Assembly (NCBI GenBank): GCA_965196985.1
Contig: CBDALO010000008.1
Span: 1-64,000 of the forward strand
DNA: 64,000 bases
Direction of reading: 5' to 3'
Origin: 2-12-FULL-35-23 sp965196985
GTDB taxonomy: Bacteria > Pseudomonadota > Gammaproteobacteria > UBA12402
Part shown: positions 27,984 to 36,460 of the stretch, piece after piece
Layout of the letters: each line of letters begins with the position of its first letter
Position numbering within the stretch: position 1 is the stretch's first letter
Position numbers and translations under genes: made by a program
The notes under the pieces: generated by a model
Seen by the model: the letters and a program-made list of their open reading frames with translations, nothing else
The model's database searches: none
What the model was told of the DNA's origin: nothing

Positions 27984-29184
27984 CCAAAAAAAAAATCGTA
28001 TTGTTCCCAGGCTTCGTTTTCCTGAATTTAAGGATGCGGGTGAGTGGGAACGTAAGAAACTAATTCAGGTGTGTAAGATAAACCCAACAAATAATAAATT
28101 ACCAATTAAGTTTGTATATGTTGATCTTGAGTCGGTTCAGTCAGGAGTATTGGTAAAGAAGAATATAATCTTACTTAAAGATGCGCCAAGTAGAGCCCAA
28201 AGGATTTTGAAAGTTGGAGATATCATTTTTCAGATGGTTAGACCATATCAAAAAAATAATTATTTTTTTCAATCGAATGATAATCTCGAATACGTTGCAT
28301 CAACTGGTTATGCTCAGTTAAGAGCGCATGAATCAAATGGATACCTATATCACTATATTCATAATGATAAATTTGTTAACAGCGTTTTAGATAACAGTAC
28401 AGGATCAAACTATCCTGCTATTAACTCTAGTTATTTATCAGAAATAATAATAGCAATACCCAAATCAAAAGAACAACAAAAAATAGCCGATTGCCTCACT
28501 TCAATTGATGAGCTTATAAAAGCTCTATCTCAAAAAGTCGAGATACTCAAAGAACATAAAAAAGGGTTAATGCAAAAGCTGTTTCCAGTAGAAGGGAATA
28601 GCCTGCCGCAGCTTCGTTTTCCTGAGTTTAAGGATGCGGGGGAGTGGGTAGCAAAAGAAGTTGGTAACGTTTTTGAGGTTACTCGTGGTTATGTGCTTTC
28701 TATGAGTCTTGTGGAAAAAGTATGTACGGATGAATTTCCGTATCCGGTTTTTTCATCACAAACTAAAAACAATGGTATATCAGGATATTACTCTGACTTC
28801 TTATATGAAAATGCCATAACATGGACAACTGATGGCGCTAATGCTGGCGATGTAAATTATCGTTCTGGAAAGTTCTATTGTACAAATATTTGTGGAGTTT
28901 TGATAAATCATGACGGTTATGCTAACGCTTTTTCTGCTGCGCTAATAAATTCTGTATCAAGAAAATATGTTTCATATGTGGGAAACCCGAAGCTTATGAA
29001 TGGAGTAATGAGCAGAATAATTGTGCCGTTCCCATCCTTAAAAGAACAACAAAAAATAGCCGATTGCCTTACCTCACTTGATGAGCTGATAAAATCCGAG
29101 TCTCAGAAAGTCGAGACACTAGAAGAGCATAAAAAAGGACTCATGCAGCAGTTATTTCCTTCAGTGAATGAGGTGGTGAAATGA
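27976..29184 (+). CDS. hsdS: Type I restriction-modification specificity subunit HsdS
   Basis: A 402-residue DNA-recognition subunit with the standard two-half layout. Target-recognition domain 1 follows PRLRFPEFKDAGEWERKKL; the central conserved region is KEQQKIADCLTSIDELIKAL with HKKGLMQKLFP; domain 2 follows QLRFPEFKDAGEWVAKEV; and the distal conserved region repeats KEQQKIADCLTSLDELIK and HKKGLMQQLFP. It determines a bipartite methylation sequence together with HsdM; the site cannot be read from sequence. Overlaps the hsdR stop, and its own TGA overlaps the next ATG by 4 bp. Confidence 0.95.
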   Translation: MSNQKKNRIVPRLRFPEFKDAGEWERKKLIQVCKINPTNNKLPIKFVYVDLESVQSGVLVKKNIILLKDAPSRAQRILKVGDIIFQMVRPYQKNNYFFQSNDNLEYVASTGYAQLRAHESNGYLYHYIHNDKFVNSVLDNSTGSNYPAINSSYLSEIIIAIPKSKEQQKIADCLTSIDELIKALSQKVEILKEHKKGLMQKLFPVEGNSLPQLRFPEFKDAGEWVAKEVGNVFEVTRGYVLSMSLVEKVCTDEFPYPVFSSQTKNNGISGYYSDFLYENAITWTTDGANAGDVNYRSGKFYCTNICGVLINHDGYANAFSAALINSVSRKYVSYVGNPKLMNGVMSRIIVPFPSLKEQQKIADCLTSLDELIKSESQKVETLEEHKKGLMQQLFPSVNEVVK

Positions 29185-30296
29185 CCCGTTTCGATTCATT
29201 GAGAGAGGTAGCAGCTCACCTACGGGGTATATTGCAGAAAAAAAAGTATATTCTGCTTTTTGCCTATAATGGCACAGGCAAAACACGGCTTTCTATGTCC
29301 TTCAAAGAGTACGGCAAGCAATATGATAAGCGTGATACCTTGTATTTTAATGCGTTCACTGAAGATTTGTTTTATTGGGACAATGATCTTGAGGGTGATT
29401 GTGACCGTGTTCTAAAGCTTAACTCAAACTCTAGTTTTTTTTCTGGCTTTGAAGAACTGGAAATGGATAACAGGATTAGACCATTTCTTAATAGATATGC
29501 TGACTTTGACTTTAAAATAGATACAAATAATTGGCAGGTTCGTTTTTCAAGGGAAGTGAACAACGGAAAGACCTTAGAGTATTTTGATAGCATCAAGGTT
29601 TCACGTGGCGAAGAAAATATGTTTATTTGGTGTTTTTTCTTAGCTGTTGTTCAATTAGCGATGGATAAAGATATTGAAGCGTATAGTTGGGTTAAGTATA
29701 TCTATATTGATGATCCTATTTCATCATTAGATGAAAATAACGCGGTGGCAGTCGCGCATCATTTAGCACAGCTTCTTAAAAATGAGAAACATTCACTAAA
29801 AACAGTGATTTCTTCACATCACACGCTATTTTTTAACGTACTTTGTAATGAGCTAAAAAGTGAAAAAAAATTAGTAAAGACGTTATTTTTAAGCAAGGAC
29901 AAGAAAGATGAAACCTATGAATTAAAATATACTGGTGATACCCCCTTTTTTTATCACGTAGCCATGTTGGTAGAGTTGCAGCAAGCTGCTGAATCTGGCG
30001 ATTTGTATACCTACCACTTTAATATGCTTAGAATTATTCTGGAAAAAACTGCGAGCTTTCATGGCTATAATGGCTTTGCTCATTGTATTAAGAAAGACAA
30101 TGATGACAAAGAGGGTTTATTACATACTCGCCTGATCAATATCCTTAACCACGGCAATTATTCACTTTATGAGCCGCAACAAATGTTGCAAGAAAACAAA
30201 GAGTTTTTCAGGCAGATATTGAATGACTTTTTACAGAATTATGACTTTAACGATGAGATATTTTCAGCGTTAGCAGAACAAAAGCAAGAGGATTAA
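29181..30296 (+). CDS. PrrC/RloC-like ABC ATPase with candidate HEPN anticodon nuclease triad
   Basis: 371 residues, coupled to hsdS by ATGA and followed four bases later by hsdM. ABC-type ATPase features: Walker A FAYNGTGKT (27-35), signature-like VSRGEE (140-145), Walker B YIYIDDP with D-loop SSLDE (173-185), and H-switch SSHHT (211-215). The C-terminal ~90 residues contain R284-x3-E288 and then R317-x6-H324. Spacing R...E...H resembles the Arg-Glu-His active site known for PrrC, and R-x6-H fits the HEPN ribonuclease pattern. PrrC sits in type I hsd loci, is kept silent by the restriction enzyme and cleaves tRNA-Lys when a phage disables it; RloC is a relative. The nuclease role here is inferred. 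Alternative: a DNA-processing AAA ATPase of the AAA_13 type without nuclease activity. Confidence 0.7.
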   Translation: MTRFDSLREVAAHLRGILQKKKYILLFAYNGTGKTRLSMSFKEYGKQYDKRDTLYFNAFTEDLFYWDNDLEGDCDRVLKLNSNSSFFSGFEELEMDNRIRPFLNRYADFDFKIDTNNWQVRFSREVNNGKTLEYFDSIKVSRGEENMFIWCFFLAVVQLAMDKDIEAYSWVKYIYIDDPISSLDENNAVAVAHHLAQLLKNEKHSLKTVISSHHTLFFNVLCNELKSEKKLVKTLFLSKDKKDETYELKYTGDTPFFYHVAMLVELQQAAESGDLYTYHFNMLRIILEKTASFHGYNGFAHCIKKDNDDKEGLLHTRLINILNHGNYSLYEPQQMLQENKEFFRQILNDFLQNYDFNDEIFSALAEQKQED

Positions 30297-30300
30297 CAAT

Positions 30301-31923
30301 ATGACTGAAGAACAGCAAAAAAAGCTTGGTAAGGTTCTTTGGGCAATCGCCGATAAGTTACGCGGTGCAATGAATGCGGATGACTTTAGGGATTACATGT
30401 TATCCTTTTTATTTTTACGCTATTTATCCGATAATTATGAAGAAGCAGCTAAAAACGAACTTGGTGAGGAGTATCCTCAAGTTTCATGCTTGGATAATAT
30501 TACACCACTACAGTATTGGTATGAGCAAAGCTCAAAGACTGATGTTAAAGAATTTGAGAGAGTCATGCGAAGACGCATGCATTATGTTATCAAACCTAAT
30601 TACTTGTGGGGCAATATTGCCGAACTGGCACGAACCCATAACAAAGAACTGCTTAAAACACTAGAGGATGGTTTTAATTACATTGAAAACGAATCCTTCC
30701 AAAGCACCTTCCAAGGCTTATTTTCTGAAATCAATCTTAATTCCGAAAAACTAGGTAAACGCCCTGTAGATCGAAACGATAAATTATGTGCGATCATTAG
30801 TAAGATCGCTGATGGGCTCGCTGAATTTTCAACCGATCAAGATACATTAGGCGATGCCTATGAATACCTTATAGGGCAGTTTGCAGCCGGTGGTGGTAAA
30901 AAAGCAGGTGAGTTTTATACCCCTCAGCAAATCTCAACCATTCTTTCTCGGATCGTTGTGCTAGATAGTCAGGATCCATCAGCTGGTAAAAAGAAATACC
31001 TGGAAAGTATCCTTGATTTTGCTTGTGGATCAGGCTCATTACTTTTGAATGTACGTCACCAGCTAGGCGATCATGGTATTGGAAAAATATATGGTCAAGA
31101 AAGCAATATCACTACCTTTAACTTAGCTCGTATGAACATGCTATTGCATGGGCTAAAAGATTCAGAGTTTGAGATTTTTCATGGTGATACATTAAAGAAT
31201 GATTGGGAGGTGCTGCGTGAAACCAATCCCGCTAAAAAAACCTATTTTGATGCAATAGTGGCTAATCCACCTTTTAGCTTAAGGTGGGAACCTCTGGACA
31301 TGTACGCTGATGACATTCGTTTCAAGCAATACGGGTTAGCACCTAAGTCAGCCGCTGACTTTGCTTTCTTATTGCATGGCTTTCATTACCTTAAGGATGA
31401 TGGAACAATGGCAATTATCATGCCGCACGGTGTTTTATTCCGAGGTGGAGCAGAGCAACGCATACGGCAAAAGCTTTTAGATGATGGAAGTATTGACTCA
31501 GTAATAGGGCTGCCGTCAAACTTGTTTTACTCAACAGGTATTCCTGTTTGTATAGTCATTCTTAAAAAATGTAAAAAACCTGATGATATACTCTTTATTA
31601 ACGCAAGTGAGCACTTTGAGAAAGGCAAGCGACAAAATAAATTAAGAACTCAAGATATAGAAAAGATTATTTCGACCTACCAATTTCGTCAAGAAGAAGA
31701 TCGCTACTCGCGTAGAGTGTCTATGCAAGAGATAATAGAAAAGAATAACTATAATCTCAACATCTCTCGTTATGTGAGTACCGCAGAACCAGAAAAAGAA
31801 ATTGATTTAGCTGAGGTTAATAAAAAGCTACATAACATAGAAAGCGATATTTCTACTGCTTTAAAAAAGCATAATACTTTTTTAAAAGAGCTTGGCTTGC
31901 CAGAGCTACCGAGTGATCAGTAG
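30301..31923 (+). CDS. hsdM: Type I restriction-modification DNA methyltransferase HsdM
   Basis: 540-residue N6-adenine methyltransferase subunit. N-terminal HsdM helical domain (LWAIADKLRGAMNADDFRDY). AdoMet motif I LDFACGSGSLLLN is at about residue 240 and catalytic motif IV IVANPPFSLRW at about 321; EFYTPQQIS is also typical. AGAGGA lies upstream of the ATG. With HsdS it can still methylate even though hsdR is broken. Last gene of the operon. Confidence 0.96.
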   Translation: MTEEQQKKLGKVLWAIADKLRGAMNADDFRDYMLSFLFLRYLSDNYEEAAKNELGEEYPQVSCLDNITPLQYWYEQSSKTDVKEFERVMRRRMHYVIKPNYLWGNIAELARTHNKELLKTLEDGFNYIENESFQSTFQGLFSEINLNSEKLGKRPVDRNDKLCAIISKIADGLAEFSTDQDTLGDAYEYLIGQFAAGGGKKAGEFYTPQQISTILSRIVVLDSQDPSAGKKKYLESILDFACGSGSLLLNVRHQLGDHGIGKIYGQESNITTFNLARMNMLLHGLKDSEFEIFHGDTLKNDWEVLRETNPAKKTYFDAIVANPPFSLRWEPLDMYADDIRFKQYGLAPKSAADFAFLLHGFHYLKDDGTMAIIMPHGVLFRGGAEQRIRQKLLDDGSIDSVIGLPSNLFYSTGIPVCIVILKKCKKPDDILFINASEHFEKGKRQNKLRTQDIEKIISTYQFRQEEDRYSRRVSMQEIIEKNNYNLNISRYVSTAEPEKEIDLAEVNKKLHNIESDISTALKKHNTFLKELGLPELPSDQ

Positions 31924-31989
31924 CATGTTTTAAGTGACGATTGATAGAATAACTTGACTGTTTACACCTCTCTAAAAGTTATATCTAAC

Positions 31990-32331
31990 TTACTGCTTTG
32001 CAATTTCTTTTTTTAGATTAGCTAGCGTTGTTGTATCTAGACCAGTAGCCTTAGTCACAAGGTCTTCACCTAATCCTTCTTTCAATAAATTGGTGGCAAT
32101 AGAAACCTTTTCTTGTTTAATACCTTCTTGCCGTAATTGATCTGCTGCAGACATAATCGTCTCCTTCATATCAGGTAGTGCTTCAGCTAACAGCGTGACA
32201 ATTTCACTACCATAGTTGTCTTTCTCATATTCTAGCGCATATTTTACCAGCCGAGAAATGTGTTTTCCACCATCAAGTGTCTTGATTAATTGTAGCAAGT
32301 CATGCTGAATCAGTTCTTTAATAATCGGTGG
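31990..32331 (-). pseudogene. Rpn-type recombination-promoting nuclease, C-terminal fragment
   Basis: The frame on the minus strand starts before the first Met at 32298 (residues PPIIKELIQHD) and reads LLQLIKTLDGGKHISRLVKY, later ADQLRQEGIKQEKVSIA and a C-terminal ATGLDTTTLANLKKEI. This is the C-terminal region of Rpn/transposase-like PD-(D/E)XK proteins. The nuclease core is missing. Related to the fragment at 1-108. Confidence 0.65.
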
Positions 32332-32637
32332 GTCTTATTACAGAAACGGGGTCATTCTGACATTCAATAACTGTAATCCATACATTCCATTCTCAATTAC
32401 ACTTATTATCTAGCTAAATAATTCAAATTTCACTGAGTTATTAGCGGCTATCAAATCTCTAAAAACCTAGGTTTTTAGAGAGTCTATGCTTGTCAGCAGT
32501 ATAAGTGCTACTCCATTTATCTCATCGCATAACCATTCTAAATAGTTTCAATATAAATTATCCACTAGGAGTAAAAAACATGCTAACTTCCGTCAATAGC
32601 ATCTTGATATGCGATCAGATTTTTAAGCGCTAATCTA
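32299..32637. other. Intergenic region with a 26-bp perfect palindrome
   Basis: Apart from the first ~30 bp, which continue the Rpn fragment, I see no gene. A perfect 26-bp palindrome centred on CCTAGG lies at 32456-32481 (half-site TCTCTAAAAACC plus T). It has no loop and no following T-run, so it is more like a dimeric operator or cruciform-prone site than a terminator. Confidence 0.6.
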
Positions 32638-32855
32638 CTGAAAACTACCCAAAATTTAAATCAGCAAAATAATGCTGAAATATTGTGTAAAAATGACTAT
32701 GCTTTGTCTTTTTAACAAGACTAACGAGATGAGTATAAATGTTAAACTTCGCCGATTACGCTGCCCCTCTTTTTTCAAAATTAACTGGGAAAGTTGTTTT
32801 AAAAAAATCTATCGACGATTGTAGGAAAGCTATTAACTGAAGGTAGTTGTAAGTT
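32638..32855 (+). mobile_element. IS4-type element, 5' remnant (218 bp)
   Basis: Starts with CTGAAAACTACCCAAAAT and is identical to the first 218 bp of IS4-type copies a and b, including the short first reading frame and its UGA. It ends abruptly at IS256 copy 3. The matching 3' remnant lies at 35783-35954, and the roughly 1.1 kb between the two in an intact copy has been deleted. Confidence 0.93.
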
Positions 32856-32968
32856 GCTAGTGCGCCATCCTTTCTGTAAATTCCATTGACTTGCTGAAAA
32901 TAAGCAGGCGACTCAGTCAGATTAGAAATTCCTTTTAAGGTAAACTTAACCAAAAAAGAGGAATGACA

Positions 32969-34129
32969 ATGAGCTGCTATAAAAATGAGAACTTAATCGA
33001 AGAAGCCATACATGTTTTAGCGATGGAGGGGTTTGAAGCTTTACCTAAGCTTGTCTCCAGGTTGATGAATGAGGCTATGTTAATAGAAAGGGAGCGCCAT
33101 TTAAATGCCAGTCCTTATGAGCGAACTGGCGATAGAAACGGATATGCGAACGGCTTTAAACCAAGGTTAATTAACACAGGTCAAGGTCAGCTTGAGCTAC
33201 AGATACCGCAGGTTAGAGACTCCAATGAAGCCTTCTATCCATCAGTCTTAGAGCGAGGTGTACGCTCTGATAGAGCACTTAAGCTGGCTGTCGCTGAAAT
33301 GTATGTGCATGGGGTTTCCACGCGCAAAGTTGAAAAGGTGCTAAAGCAACTCTGTGGAACAGATATTTCAAGCACAGAGGTAAGCCGTTGCGCTAAATTG
33401 TTGGATGAAGATTTAAAGAAATGGCGAAATAAGCCGTTAGGAAAGATAAAATATCTTTGGCTAGATGCACGTTATGAGAAGGTGCGCACTAGCGGCACAG
33501 TACAAGACTGTGCGGTATTGATAGCCTATGGCTTTGATGAATCAACCGGCAAGAGAACAGTGCTAGGTGTTTCTGTTGCGTTATCAGAGGCTGAGGTACA
33601 TTGGCGTGATTTTCTTCAGCAGTTGGTTGAGCGAGGTATACATGGTATTGAGTTGATTACTAGCGACGCTCATACTGGCCTAAAAGCCGCTAGAAGAGCT
33701 GTGTTCCCCAGTGTTCCTTGGCAACGCTGCCAATTTCATTTGCAGCAAAATGCTCAGGCTCACATACCAAAGCGCTCAATGAAGGAACCAGTAGCTGAGG
33801 AGATTACAGCTATATTTAATGCCTCAAACATTCATGAGTCGGAAAGACTATTGGCTATGGCGGTAGATAAATATCAGCAAACAGCACCAGAGCTTTCTTC
33901 TTGGTTGGAAGTGAATATACCGGAGGGCTTAGTAGTGATGAACTTTGACAGGCCGCATCAAAAAAGATTAAGAACCAGTAACATAGCTGAGCGCGTAAAC
34001 AGAGAGGTAAAAAGAAGGACGCATACAGTTGGAATTTTCCCTAATACTGAATCGTGCCTAAGGCTCGTATCAGCTGTTTTAGTGGAAATTGATGACCAGT
34101 GGAGCGGATCACCTAGATACTTAAGTTGA
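32969..34129 (+). CDS. IS256-family transposase, copy 3
   Basis: Protein identical to copies 1, 2 and 4. The gene itself is intact because ISKra4 entered 11 bp beyond its stop codon. Same ribosome-binding sequence and start preference as copy 1. Confidence 0.94.
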   Translation: MSCYKNENLIEEAIHVLAMEGFEALPKLVSRLMNEAMLIERERHLNASPYERTGDRNGYANGFKPRLINTGQGQLELQIPQVRDSNEAFYPSVLERGVRSDRALKLAVAEMYVHGVSTRKVEKVLKQLCGTDISSTEVSRCAKLLDEDLKKWRNKPLGKIKYLWLDARYEKVRTSGTVQDCAVLIAYGFDESTGKRTVLGVSVALSEAEVHWRDFLQQLVERGIHGIELITSDAHTGLKAARRAVFPSVPWQRCQFHLQQNAQAHIPKRSMKEPVAEEITAIFNASNIHESERLLAMAVDKYQQTAPELSSWLEVNIPEGLVVMNFDRPHQKRLRTSNIAERVNREVKRRTHTVGIFPNTESCLRLVSAVLVEIDDQWSGSPRYLS

Positions 34130-34140
34130 AGTGAATAATA

Positions 34141-35527
34141 GGGTGCTGCCTCTATATAATGTAGGCTATATTGCTGCTGGCACGCCAAAATCATTGACCT
34201 TCTCCCAAAACTGATCCCATCTGCCTTTAGTCTTTACTAGTGTTCTCAAGCATAAAACGATTTTCATTCCCTTGTCTTTCCAGCGCATTCCTGATCCCCC
34301 TAATCTTTGTTTAACAATTGTTTTACATGCTGCTTCAGTGACGCCAGAGCCAATTGGTGCATTCTGCTTAATCAAATTATGATACGACATTCGCTTTTCT
34401 TTAATATTATTTTCAAAATACGTAATTGTTCCTTCTAGCTTTTCTCTAAGCGATTTATTCAGTTTTTTATTTAGATGCTCTTTAAGCTCAGCAAGTATTC
34501 TACCTGCCGCACCTTTCTTGTGCTTTAAGTCATGACATCTCTCTTCGAGCCAAACATCACGCTCATCTCTTTCAGATTTTTTGGTAAATACTGCCTTTGA
34601 TGCTTCGCCGAGATATTCAGTTGCATGCCAAAAATCTAAAATTTGCGTATCAGTATGTTTTTTTAGAAATGGCCAATTATTTTTTGCTCCATCAGCAACG
34701 CCAATTGTTTTAGCATCAGGGTAATATTTCTTTTTCAGCTTTATTTCCTTTTCAAGCCTATTAAAGAATTCATCTTTTCCATATTCTGGTGATGCTGCAA
34801 CGTAGGTTGTGTGCAGGCGTGCACCATGCTTATCATACATGGAAATAGTTCCAACCATGCTCTCTCTATAACCATCATCAACGGTGAGAACATATGCACC
34901 ATCTAAGCTAATACTTAGCATCTCAATGCCTGCATCAAGCTTTGGCTCTTCATATTCCCACTCAGCCTCTTTGGCTTGTGCAATACCGCCAACAAAATCA
35001 GTTGCCCGTTGCAAGTATGAATGTGAGATTTTACGGTTATGATTGACCTTGAGATCATCAATAACACTAGGAGCAGGTAAGTTTGAGTATTTATGTGAGA
35101 TTATTTTTGCAAATCGCGGTGTTGATCCTTGGATAATTCTAGCCTTATCTTCTAAAGGACAAAAGATCTTCCCGCCTTTAGAGGTTTGATAAACATAACG
35201 CTTAACTCGAGCAACTCCATAAGGCGTTTGGTAATTTGCTTCATCTCTACTTCGTGCTGTTAGCTTTATTTTTCCAACATGGATAGGAGAGCCATCTGCA
35301 TCAAACTTACTTAAAGCTTTTTCAGTGGCTAATGTTCCAACCTCATTAAGGCCGTCAAGAATTGCATCCTCACATTCAAGCATGGATCCTTTTAGTGGAA
35401 GCTTGAGCTCAATAGTTAATTCATTATTTTCATCAGAGAGAATTCTAGCTAACATCCAAACACCATCCGTAATCAAGTTAAAGTGTATATTATGCTATAT
35501 TTTCTACATTATATAAAGGCAGCACCC
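34141..35527 (-). mobile_element. ISKra4-family element, copy B (1387 bp)
   Basis: Same GGGTGCTGCC / GGCAGCACCC ends and length as copy A. The target duplication GAATAATA is at 34133-34140 and 35528-35535, in the 3' non-coding part of IS256 copy 3. The other three IS256 copies have the uninterrupted site. Confidence 0.96.
34166..35476 (-). CDS. ISKra4-family transposase, copy B
   Basis: 436 residues, intact, the same as the copy at 16695-18005 except Gly for Asp in KLDAxIEML and at least one silent base change. Catalytic segments as in copy A. Confidence 0.93.
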   Translation of the reverse strand: MITDGVWMLARILSDENNELTIELKLPLKGSMLECEDAILDGLNEVGTLATEKALSKFDADGSPIHVGKIKLTARSRDEANYQTPYGVARVKRYVYQTSKGGKIFCPLEDKARIIQGSTPRFAKIISHKYSNLPAPSVIDDLKVNHNRKISHSYLQRATDFVGGIAQAKEAEWEYEEPKLDAGIEMLSISLDGAYVLTVDDGYRESMVGTISMYDKHGARLHTTYVAASPEYGKDEFFNRLEKEIKLKKKYYPDAKTIGVADGAKNNWPFLKKHTDTQILDFWHATEYLGEASKAVFTKKSERDERDVWLEERCHDLKHKKGAAGRILAELKEHLNKKLNKSLREKLEGTITYFENNIKEKRMSYHNLIKQNAPIGSGVTEAACKTIVKQRLGGSGMRWKDKGMKIVLCLRTLVKTKGRWDQFWEKVNDFGVPAAI

Positions 35528-35782
35528 GAATAATAAGGCTTCATAGGGTTTTAGGATAGATCATTCTTGTTCTTATTAACGAGATATAATTGCTATTACC
35601 TAAAAGTTAATAATTTATTTTGAGAGGAGAAAAATTTGAGGTATAAATAATTTTTTAGATTGATTAGCATAATTAATTTAAGATATTATGCGATGAGACA
35701 GGTACAATAGAGTGCCATTTAGAATTTTAAAGGTTTTTCTAAGTACTGAAGTTGGTTTTTACAGACAAAATAACGCTCTATC

Positions 35783-35954
35783 GAGATGGTAAGGGCAAGG
35801 TGACACGACACTTTATTGCGAAGGGTATTAGAAAACTTCTAACGTATCACTTAGTAGAGCAATTTTTTAAAGAAAATAGTGTTTCTCAAGAAGAACAAAA
35901 AGAATTATCGAATTCAGTTCAGGTAGGGAGATAACAATTTTGGGTAGTTCTCAG
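35783..35954 (+). mobile_element. IS4-type element, 3' remnant (unit B)
   Basis: Identical to the last part of IS4-type copy a (16155-16326), starting with the GAGATGGT target sequence, coding for the transposase end (HLVEQFFKENSVSQEEQKEL) and finishing ...TTTTGGGTAGTTCTCAG. Counterpart of the 5' remnant at 32638-32855. Confidence 0.92.
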
Positions 35955-36211
35955 CTTAGTGCTTGCAAGGAAGAACTTTCTATTTTGCGACACAATGCCA
36001 GGCGCTAACGCACTAGCAATGCATGCAAGTCTAGCTCTAACTGCTGAACTGCATCATCACAATGTCTGTCGATACTTCACCTATCTTTATGAGCGCCTAC
36101 CACATTGCAAAACATTAGAAGATATTGAGGCACTGCTGCCATGGAATGTGCCGCCGGATAGCACCTAGCACGTGTTAGCTACGGAAGCAAGGACGCCCGT
36201 GGATCGCTTAC
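35955..36211 (+). pseudogene. IS66 TnpC C-terminal remnant (unit B)
   Basis: Same sequence as 16327-16583: C-terminal ~65 codons of a classical IS66 TnpC (stop at 36168) followed by its GGATCGCTTAC end. No coding function. Confidence 0.85.
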
Positions 36212-36436
36212 GGATGTTTCTTCTGTCTGCCCGTAAATAAAAATTGCTGTATCAGTTTCTTCAACTTTATCGATACGGAAGAAGGGAATATTAAACTGGA
36301 TGTCAATGGTCGGCATAGGTAATGTCCTTATTATGAGCTAAAATGGAGAGAAAATTCTATACCTGAATAATTTGGAAAGGAAGGCTTTATGCTATTAATA
36401 AAGGATAAACTCAACCACGGGAATTATCATAGAGCC
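36212..36436 (+). pseudogene. ISL3 5'-end / Tn3 tnpA scar (unit B), uninterrupted
   Basis: The same scar as in unit A but without the ISKra4 insertion. It carries about 90 bp of the ISL3 transposase 5' end (minus strand), its flank and the first 48 bp of the Tn3 tnpA remnant (ATG 36389), then the jump at ...CATAGAGCC to the Sel1 gene. It gives the empty-site sequence for ISKra4 copy A. Confidence 0.85.
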
Positions 36437-36460
36437 GCCTTCTCTTTTCCAGGTAGGCTC

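Larger units (their letters stand above)
32856..35782 (+). mobile_element. IS256-family element, copy 3, interrupted by ISKra4
   Basis: 1532 bp after removing the ISKra4 insert and one 8-bp duplication. The left flank (TGTAAGTT) and right flank (GAGATGGT) do not match. The right flank is the same IS4-type target as copy 1, so the left side changed by deletion or recombination. Left boundary of unit B. Confidence 0.95.

Noticed and set aside
32456..32481. Palindrome as rho-independent terminator for hsdM or Rpn
   Set aside because: Perfect palindrome without loop and without a following T-run, and more than 500 bp beyond the hsdM stop.
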